DNA from: Clostridiaceae bacterium
GTDB lineage: Bacteria > Bacillota > Clostridia > Lachnospirales > Lachnospiraceae
Direction of reading: 5' to 3'
DNA length: 12,136 bases
NCBI GenBank assembly: GCA_018378255.1
Contig: JAGZXV010000179.1
Span: forward strand, 1 to 12,136
Part shown: positions 6,803 to 12,136 of the stretch, piece after piece
How positions within the stretch are numbered: position 1 is the stretch's first letter
Layout: each line of letters opens with the position of its first letter
Notes under the pieces: generated by a model
The model's input: the letters and a program-made list of their open reading frames with translations, nothing else
Told to the model about the DNA's origin: nothing
Databases searched by the model: none
Position numbers and translations under genes: made by a program

Positions 6803-7825
6803 ATGAAAGCGATTATGGTAGAAGAGCCTTTTAAAGTAACTGTTGTGGATGTAGAAAAACCAGAAATTAAAGCGGACAATGAAGTGCTGATTAAAATCAA
6901 ATGTGTGGGCATCTGCGGATCCGACATCGGAATCTATAAAGGAACCAATTCACTGGCAACTTACCCTAGAATTATCGGCCATGAATACGGCGGCCAGGTT
7001 GTGGAAGTGGGTTCTGCGGTGACGAATGTCAAAGTAGGCGATTACGTATCCGTTGATCCGGTGCGCTCCTGCGGCCACTGCTACGCATGTAAGATCAACA
7101 GGCACAACGTATGCACCACGCTGGAAGTGACCGGCGTTCATCAGGACGGTGGATGCAGGGAATATGTGGTTGCTCCGGCAGCAGATGTTTACAGAATTGA
7201 TGTGAATAAAATCGATAAAGATCTGATCTGTCTGACAGAGCCTTACAGCATCGGGGTTCAGGTAAACCACCGGGCCGATGTTCATGAAGGCGATAAGGTT
7301 CTGGTTATGGGCAGCGGTCCGATCGGGCTTACGGTTATGCAGGTGGCAAAATCCAGAGGCGCCCAGGTTATGATGACAGACCTTGTGGATGCCAGACTTG
7401 AAAGAGCAAAGGAAATGGGAGCGGATATCGTTGTCAATGTTTCCAAAGAGGATTTAAAACAGGCGGTTCTGGACTTTACAGACGGAGAGGGAATGCCAGT
7501 GGTAGTGGACAGCGTATGTTCTTTAACTTCCGTACCTGAGGCTATGGATCTGGCGTGTCCGGCGGGCCGTGTGGTCACTCTTGGCCTGATCAACAAACCA
7601 TCTGAGATCGCACAGGTTGACTTCACCAAGAAGGAGCTGACCGTAGTGGGTTCCCGGTTGAGCAATTACAGATTCCCTGAAGTGATCGAAGGTTTCGAAA
7701 GCGGAGCGTTAACGCCTGATAAAATCCGCACGCACAGTTTCCCGGCTGAAAAGGCGGAAGAAGCTATAAAGCTGAATATGGAACACCCGGATCAGGTTTG
7801 CAAGATTACGCTGACGTTTGATTGA
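6803..7825 (+). CDS. Zinc-dependent medium-chain dehydrogenase, RspB/L-gulonate 5-dehydrogenase-like
   Basis: A 340-residue NAD-dependent sugar-acid or polyol dehydrogenase of the zinc MDR family. Catalytic zinc ligands are Cys38, His60 and Glu61, with Glu146 nearby. The structural zinc is held by Cys90, Cys93, Cys96 and Cys104 in CGHCYACKINRHNVC. The Rossmann motif is GSGPIG (170-175), and Asp193 at the end of the second strand favours NAD over NADP. The blocks YPRIIGHE, VDPVRSCGHCY, VCTTLEVTGVHQDGG and the late GSRLSNYRFPEVI closely recall E. coli RspB and related L-gulonate/L-galactonate 5-dehydrogenases, whose products feed into mannonate. That recollection fits with uxuA downstream. The ATG at 6803 has GAGGG 5 bases before it. 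An ATG at 6791 overlaps that site and is less likely. Confidence 0.87.
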   Translation: MKAIMVEEPFKVTVVDVEKPEIKADNEVLIKIKCVGICGSDIGIYKGTNSLATYPRIIGHEYGGQVVEVGSAVTNVKVGDYVSVDPVRSCGHCYACKINRHNVCTTLEVTGVHQDGGCREYVVAPAADVYRIDVNKIDKDLICLTEPYSIGVQVNHRADVHEGDKVLVMGSGPIGLTVMQVAKSRGAQVMMTDLVDARLERAKEMGADIVVNVSKEDLKQAVLDFTDGEGMPVVVDSVCSLTSVPEAMDLACPAGRVVTLGLINKPSEIAQVDFTKKELTVVGSRLSNYRFPEVIEGFESGALTPDKIRTHSFPAEKAEEAIKLNMEHPDQVCKITLTFD

Positions 7826-7845
7826 TAGAGTGAGGAGCTGAGAAT

Positions 7846-8928
7846 ATGTCTTTGTCTGCCGAAGAAAAAATAAAAAGAAACCTGGATTTCTGGGAGGGTA
7901 ACCATCAGGAGAGACCTCTTATGATTGCCAGGCTGGGAGGAGTATTTTTCAGCAGGGCGTTTCAGGCATTGATACCGCTTTTGGACCGCAGGGCTGAGAT
8001 CCATCCTGAGGAGATTATCGTGGATGATTTTATGCCTGATTATGAGAGAATGTATCAGGAATTGGAAAAAATCAATCATGACGCGTTTTTTGTGGCGGAG
8101 CCCTGTACCGGGCTCCCCTGGATGGAATGCATTATGGGCGCAAAAGCTTATGGTGAATCGGTCAGCGTGGTGACGAAACCGGTATTTTCGGAGTTGGAGG
8201 AATTAGAAGGGCTGAAACTGGATAAAAACAATCCATGGTATGGGAAGTACCTGGAGTTTTCCAGCAAACTTACGGAACTTTCCCAGGGAAGGTTTGCAGT
8301 GGGGCAGCCGATTTTAAGAGGGGTTACGGATACGGTAGGAGCTTTGGCAGGCCAGGTGGAAATGGCCTGCGGACTGATCGACGAACCGGAACTGATGCAC
8401 GAGGCATTTAACGCTGTGACCAGTGCGCAGCGCGAATTGATTGCCGACCAGTATGCGGTTACAAAGAGAAGCCATGGGGGATATGGGATCGGATTTTACC
8501 ATATATGGACCCCCGAACGGATTATGTGGTATCAGGAAGATTTGGCGGCGCTGATGTCGCCTGCCCATTACGGAGAGTATTTGTTTGAAACTTCCAATAA
8601 GGTGATCGAGGGATATCCCTATTCGCTGGTACATCTTCATTCTGCCAGTTTCATGCATCTTGACCAGATGCTGGAGATTAAAGATTTAAAGGCGGTTCAG
8701 ATCAACAGGGATGTGGTTGGCCTGTCGGTGAGAGAGATGCTGCCTCAGTGCCAAAAGGTGCTGGAAAGCGGAAAACGACTTGTTTTGGGTATGGGGCCAA
8801 TCGTTAAAGATGATATTGATGCGATCTATGATAATCTTCCGCATCGCGGAATCGCAATCAATATGATATCGGATACCCCTGAAGAGGCGGAGGAAATCCT
8901 CCGGTATGTGGATTCTAAAAAATGGTAG
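7846..8928 (+). CDS. Divergent uroporphyrinogen decarboxylase-fold protein (first of a pair)
   Basis: A 360-residue soluble protein that looks like a distant member of the UroD/corrinoid methyltransferase superfamily. The middle segment EDLAALMSPAHYGEYLFE (231-248) matches the family's D-SP-Y pattern, and HLHSASFMHLDQMLEIKDLKAVQINRD (within 263-289) occupies the place of the usual HSCG...DLIE.GVD..NP block. The expected cysteine of the zinc motif HxC is Ala267 here, so the standard zinc-thiolate methyl-transfer chemistry is doubtful. True heme-pathway UroD signatures such as the RQAGRY motif are absent. A GAGGAG site (7832-7837) lies 8 bases before the ATG, and the gap to the dehydrogenase is 20 bases. 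The reaction is unknown. Possibilities include a partner subunit of the following paralogue or a lyase or decarboxylase acting on the imported compound. Confidence 0.72.
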   Translation: MSLSAEEKIKRNLDFWEGNHQERPLMIARLGGVFFSRAFQALIPLLDRRAEIHPEEIIVDDFMPDYERMYQELEKINHDAFFVAEPCTGLPWMECIMGAKAYGESVSVVTKPVFSELEELEGLKLDKNNPWYGKYLEFSSKLTELSQGRFAVGQPILRGVTDTVGALAGQVEMACGLIDEPELMHEAFNAVTSAQRELIADQYAVTKRSHGGYGIGFYHIWTPERIMWYQEDLAALMSPAHYGEYLFETSNKVIEGYPYSLVHLHSASFMHLDQMLEIKDLKAVQINRDVVGLSVREMLPQCQKVLESGKRLVLGMGPIVKDDIDAIYDNLPHRGIAINMISDTPEEAEEILRYVDSKKW

Positions 8929-8932
8929 ACCT

Positions 8933-8974
8933 GCCGAAACGTGTTTGAAAACGAGTTTTCAGACACATTTTGGC
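8933..8974 (+). promoter_or_regulatory. Long stem-loop between the two UroD-fold genes
   Basis: The two 20-base arms 8933-8952 and 8955-8974 are almost exact reverse complements, with two G-U pairs and one C/A mismatch and a nominal two-base loop. The structure fills most of the 66-base gap, ends 7 bases before the next ribosome site (GGGAGG, 8982-8987) and has no T-run. It could stop RNA decay, mark a cleavage site or modulate translation of the second gene. Confidence 0.6.
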
Positions 8975-8994
8975 GTACAATGGGAGGATATAAG

Positions 8995-10122
8995 ATGACA
9001 TCGAAAGAAAGAGTATTTGCTGCGCTGAATCATGAAGAAGCTGACCGCGTTCCGTTGGACATCGGTGGTATTAACAACAGTATGATGCACCGGCTGGTGG
9101 AAAAGGAACTGAAGGAAAAACTGGGGCTTATCGATCATGGATATTTTATCAAGGCGATTAACCAGGGCGTAGTGGTTCCGGATCAGAGTGTGGTGGACTA
9201 TTTCGGAGCTGATACCTGCTGCATTTATATCAATGAAACAAGGCCGTGGATCGATAACGGCGACGGCACATTTACGGATATGTGGGGAGTGGGGCAGAAA
9301 TTAAACCCGGATGGATATTATTACAACATGTGTAAACATCCGCTGGAGGATGCGGAGGAGCCCGAAGATCTGGACGCCCTTGTCTGGGATGAGCCCAATG
9401 AGTACATGATTGAAGGTCTGGCTGAACGGTTGGAGGCCAATAAAGACAAATTCTGTATACTGGAAGGCTTCCGGGAGACGATGTTCGGTCTGCCGTCCTG
9501 GCTGCGTGGGGTGGAGAACTTCTATGTAGACCTTCTGGCCAATGAAGAGCTCTGCGACGCCCTTCATGAAAAACTGCTGGCCTATCAGATTAAACTGGTG
9601 GACTATGTGATGGACCGGTTTGCGGACCAGATCGACATTGTTAAATACGCGGATGATATGGGAACCCAGCAGAGCCTTTTGATGTCTCCTGAGACATACA
9701 GAAGGATGGTAAAACCTTACCAGGCCAGATTGTACCAGCATGTAAAGGATAAATACCATAAAAAAATCCTGCTTCACAGCTGCGGTGCGATCCGTCCGAT
9801 TATCGGCGATTTGATTGAGATCGGAGTGGACGCCATCAACCCGGTACAGATTTCAGCCGAAGGGATGAATCCCAGGGAACTGAAAAAAGAGTTTGGAAAT
9901 AATATCACATTCTGGGGCGGAGGCGTGGATACCCAGAGCGTGCTGAATATGGCATCTCCTGAGGAAGTGAAGCGTTCCGTGAAAGAGAATATGGAAGTAT
10001 TCAAGCCAGGCGGCGGCTTCGTATTTACCCAGGTACATAACATACAGCCTGGAGTGCCGGTTGATAACGTAATCGCCATGTATGAAGCTTACAAAGAGAA
10101 TGCGGATTATAAGAAAAAATAA
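8995..10122 (+). CDS. Uroporphyrinogen decarboxylase-family protein (corrinoid methyltransferase-like)
   Basis: A 375-residue member of the UroD superfamily branch that includes the MtaA/MtbA-type methylcobamide:CoM methyltransferases and many uncharacterised Clostridia enzymes. Family marks are the opening MTSKERVFAALNHEEADRVP (1-20), YADDMGTQQSLLMSPETYRR (218-237), HSCGAIRPIIGDLIEIGVDA (261-280) leading to INPVQ, and GGGFVFTQVHNIQPGVP (339-355). His261 and Cys263 form the HxC pair that binds zinc in the methyltransferases, but the third cysteine ligand expected late in the protein is not evident; His348 lies there instead. The ATG at 8995 is chosen from GGGAGG 7 bases upstream and the conserved N-terminus. 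A GTG at 8941 would lie inside the stem-loop. No cobalamin-binding partner is in the window, so methyl transfer is possible but unproven. Confidence 0.82.
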   Translation: MTSKERVFAALNHEEADRVPLDIGGINNSMMHRLVEKELKEKLGLIDHGYFIKAINQGVVVPDQSVVDYFGADTCCIYINETRPWIDNGDGTFTDMWGVGQKLNPDGYYYNMCKHPLEDAEEPEDLDALVWDEPNEYMIEGLAERLEANKDKFCILEGFRETMFGLPSWLRGVENFYVDLLANEELCDALHEKLLAYQIKLVDYVMDRFADQIDIVKYADDMGTQQSLLMSPETYRRMVKPYQARLYQHVKDKYHKKILLHSCGAIRPIIGDLIEIGVDAINPVQISAEGMNPRELKKEFGNNITFWGGGVDTQSVLNMASPEEVKRSVKENMEVFKPGGGFVFTQVHNIQPGVPVDNVIAMYEAYKENADYKKK

Positions 10123-10162
10123 TGGAATCTTGCCGTCTATGGCGGCAGAATGAGAGGTGTAT

Positions 10163-11212
10163 ATGAAATTATCATTCCGTTGGTATGGAGAAGATGACAA
10201 AGTGACTCTGGAACAGATCAGACAGATTCCGGGGATGGATTCGATTGTAACGGCTGTTTACGATGTTCCCGTTGGTGAAGTGTGGAGTGTGGAGAGTATT
10301 TCCCGGCTGAAAAAGCTGACTGAGGATGCGGGACTTAAATTTGAAGTGATCGAGAGCATCCCGGTCCATGAAGATATTAAGCTGGGTAAACCATCCAGGG
10401 ATCATTATATTGACAATTACTGTACAAATATCCGCCGGGTGGCGGCTGCCGGAGTGAAGTGTATCTGCTATAACTTTATGCCTGTATTCGACTGGACCAG
10501 AACACAATTGGATCATCGTCTGGAAGACGGTTCCACCAGCCTTGTATACTATCAGGAGCAGGTGGACCAGGTGAATCCGCTGGAAAGCGACAGCGATTTG
10601 ACCCTTCCCGGCTGGGATTCCAGTTATACCAGGGATGGCTTAAAAGCAGTGGTTGGGGAATACAATTCCATGACGGAAGAGGATATCTGGAACAATCTGA
10701 AATATTTCCTGGAACGGATTATTCCTGTTGCGGCTGAATGTGATGTCAACATGGCGATTCATGAGGACGATCCCTGCTGGAGCATATTCGGGCTGCCGAG
10801 AATCATCACCTGTGAAGAGAATCTGGACCGGTTCCTGAAGCTGGTGGATGATCCCCATAATGGCCTTACGCTCTGCACCGGATCCCTTGGCTGCTCCAGC
10901 AAAAACGATGTGGTTAAGATGGCGGCAAAGTATGCGGCCATGGGAAGAATTCATTTTGTCCATGCCAGGAACGTGGCGGTTTTGGAGAATGGGTTTGAAG
11001 AAAGAGCTCATCTTTCCTCCTGTGGTTCCCTGGATATGTTCGCAATTTTGAAAGCCCTTCATGACAATGGATTTACAGGATATGTGAGGCCGGATCACGG
11101 ACGCATGATCTGGGGTGAAACCGGGCGGGCCGGATATGGGCTGTATGACCGGGCGCTGGGGGCAACGTATCTGAATGGACTGTGGGAAGCGATTGTGAAA
11201 ATGAGTGAATAG
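10163..11212 (+). CDS. uxuA: D-mannonate dehydratase UxuA
   Basis: A 349-residue cytoplasmic enzyme converting D-mannonate to 2-keto-3-deoxy-D-gluconate, the entry to the Entner-Doudoroff lower pathway. The length matches Gram-positive UxuA, which is shorter than the E. coli form. Diagnostic blocks are CYNFMPVFDWTRTQL (102-116), MAIHEDDPCW (197-206), LCTGSLGC (237-244), HFVHARN (264-270) and YVRPDHGRMIWGE (307-319), then GYGLYDRALGATYLNGL (324-340). The likely divalent metal ligands are His200, Cys238, His267 and Asp311, all present. The ATG at 10163 has GAGAGG (10152-10157) 5 bases before it. It is the last gene before a strong terminator. No uxuB (fructuronate reductase) is adjacent, which is unusual and points to mannonate arriving by another route, such as through the RspB-like dehydrogenase or the LarA-family enzyme. 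Confidence 0.94.
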   Translation: MKLSFRWYGEDDKVTLEQIRQIPGMDSIVTAVYDVPVGEVWSVESISRLKKLTEDAGLKFEVIESIPVHEDIKLGKPSRDHYIDNYCTNIRRVAAAGVKCICYNFMPVFDWTRTQLDHRLEDGSTSLVYYQEQVDQVNPLESDSDLTLPGWDSSYTRDGLKAVVGEYNSMTEEDIWNNLKYFLERIIPVAAECDVNMAIHEDDPCWSIFGLPRIITCEENLDRFLKLVDDPHNGLTLCTGSLGCSSKNDVVKMAAKYAAMGRIHFVHARNVAVLENGFEERAHLSSCGSLDMFAILKALHDNGFTGYVRPDHGRMIWGETGRAGYGLYDRALGATYLNGLWEAIVKMSE

Positions 11213-11242
11213 GCGGGGAATGGATGACCGCATTTGAAAAGC

Positions 11243-11295
11243 CCTGCTCTGTGCCGGAAGCCGTTTGATGGCTTTTGGCGCAGGGCAGGTTTTTT
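11243..11295 (+). terminator. Rho-independent terminator after uxuA
   Basis: A 20-pair stem (11243-11262 with 11270-11289, including several G-U pairs) closes a 7-base loop and runs directly into six T residues (11290-11295). It starts 30 bases after the uxuA stop and marks the end of the operon that begins at the binding-protein gene. Confidence 0.92.
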
Positions 11296-11358
11296 AGTTG
11301 AAAATAAATTTTTTACCGGTGCTTTTTTGTTTATGTTTGCTTTTTTACCAGATTCCTA

Positions 11359-11388
11359 TTGACTAATTATATGAAAATGATATATTAT
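11359..11388 (+). promoter_or_regulatory. Sigma-A promoter for the FAD oxidoreductase gene
   Basis: TTGACT (11359-11364) is followed by TATATT at 11381-11386 (16-base spacer) or TATTAT at 11383-11388 (18-base spacer). Both fit the sigma-A consensus well. It lies after the uxuA terminator, so the downstream gene is a separate transcription unit with a leader of about 65-70 bases. The tandem ATATATTA elements at 11380 and 11401 overlap the -10 region and the start site. Confidence 0.6.
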
Positions 11389-11462
11389 ACATATAGTGTT
11401 ATATATTACATAAAAGGAAATACCATACAAAAAATGCAAATTAATAAAAAGGAGTAGGTGCT

Positions 11463-12136
11463 ATGGATCAGTTATACGATGTCTTGATAGTAGGGGCCGG
11501 TGTGGTGGGCAGCGCCATTGCCAGGGAGATGGCCAGATACCGGCTGAAGATTGGGGTGCTGGAGAAAAATCTGGATGTTTGTTATGAAACCAGCGGGCGC
11601 AATTCCGCCGTAGTCCATGGGGGATTTGCTTATGATACGGGGACCCTGAAAGCAAGGCTCTGCGTGGAAGGCAACAGGATGATGGGGGAATTGGCAGAGG
11701 AACTGGATTTCCCGTTTCTGCGTTGTGGAAAGGTGCTGGTGGGAAACACGGATGAAGATATGGAGACCTTGAAGAGAACCATGATCCAGGGAGAGAAGAA
11801 CGGGGCATCCGGGCTGGAGCTGGTGGATAAGGAACAGCTTCATCAGCTGGTGCCGGCGGTGGTTGGAGAATTTGCCATGTTTTCCAGAAACAGCGGGATT
11901 ATGGATCCCTTCCATTTTACGGTCGCATTGGCAGAGAATGCACATGAAAATGGGGTGGACTATTATTTTGATAATGAGGTCACAGGCATCAGCCGGGAAC
12001 AGGACGGCATTTACCGGATCGAGACCGTACAGGATGTGTACAGAAGCCGGTGGGTGGTGAATGCTGCCGGGCTGGGCTGTAAGAAGATATCGGATATGCT
12101 GGGGATTACAGGGTACCGGGTGATCGGTTCCAAAGG
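11463..12136 (+). CDS. FAD-dependent oxidoreductase, GlpA/LhgO type (partial, runs off the right edge)
   Basis: The first 224 residues of a DAO-superfamily flavoprotein. The frame stays open to the end of the window. The N-terminal FAD-binding Rossmann motif is VGAGVVGSAIAREMA (10-24), with Glu34 expected to bind the ribose of FAD. The block TSGRNSAVVHGGFAYDTGTLKARLC (within 43-67) is characteristic of the L-2-hydroxyglutarate oxidase/anaerobic glycerol-3-phosphate dehydrogenase group, and VVNAAGLG near residue 198 is the usual second FAD contact. Such enzymes oxidise 2-hydroxyacids or glycerol-3-phosphate, and in Clostridia they often carry a C-terminal BFD-like iron-sulfur domain, which would lie beyond the window. 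An AAGGAG site (11449-11454) lies 8 bases before the ATG. The substrate is not known. A role in the same sugar-acid route is plausible from proximity and shared promoter elements only. Confidence 0.85.
   Translation, partial: MDQLYDVLIVGAGVVGSAIAREMARYRLKIGVLEKNLDVCYETSGRNSAVVHGGFAYDTGTLKARLCVEGNRMMGELAEELDFPFLRCGKVLVGNTDEDMETLKRTMIQGEKNGASGLELVDKEQLHQLVPAVVGEFAMFSRNSGIMDPFHFTVALAENAHENGVDYYFDNEVTGISREQDGIYRIETVQDVYRSRWVVNAAGLGCKKISDMLGITGYRVIGSK

Noticed and set aside
10130..10148. Small hairpin before uxuA (TTGCCG with CGGCAG)
   Set aside because: Only six pairs including one G-U, and no T-run. It is too weak to call as an element.
10640..11233. Antisense 197-residue open frame opposite uxuA
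   Set aside because: The sense strand encodes a complete mannonate dehydratase with all metal ligands. The antisense translation shows no recognisable domain.

Overview
The window looks like a chromosomal sugar-acid catabolic locus from a Gram-positive Clostridia, most likely Lachnospiraceae. This is inferred from strong AGGAGG-type ribosome binding sites, a TTG start, moderate-GC genes separated by very AT-rich gaps, and a lipoprotein binding protein with the Ala/Gly/Thr/Pro-rich linker common in that family. No mobile elements, CRISPR arrays, tRNA or rRNA genes are visible.

Layout. On the minus strand, 114-1388 encodes a nickel-pincer (LarA/DUF2088) racemase or epimerase. A 538-base AT-rich divergent promoter region (1389-1926) separates it from a plus-strand operon. 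That operon encodes a complete branched-chain-amino-acid-type ABC importer: lipoprotein binding protein (1927-3249), permeases LivH (3350-4222) and LivM (4262-5248), and ATPases LivG (5241-5993) and LivF (5995-6717). Next come an RspB-like zinc dehydrogenase (6803-7825), two unequal uroporphyrinogen-decarboxylase-fold proteins (7846-8928 and 8995-10122), and mannonate dehydratase UxuA (10163-11212). A strong rho-independent terminator (11243-11295) closes the operon. A separate promoter then drives an FAD-dependent GlpA/LhgO-type oxidoreductase (11463 onward) that runs off the right edge.

How the genes may work together. UxuA dehydrates D-mannonate to 2-keto-3-deoxygluconate. RspB-type dehydrogenases oxidise aldonates such as L-gulonate, and some LarA homologues epimerise aldonates at C2. 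The FAD enzyme belongs to a group that oxidises 2-hydroxyacids or glycerol-3-phosphate. Together these suggest uptake and breakdown of a sugar acid or a derivative. The importer family and the two UroD-fold proteins are not part of the textbook uronate/aldonate pathway, so this may be an undescribed route, for example one handling a methylated or otherwise modified sugar acid. Fructuronate reductase UxuB, KDG kinase/aldolase, a corrinoid protein and a dedicated regulator are all absent from the window. The substrate is therefore not settled by the sequence.
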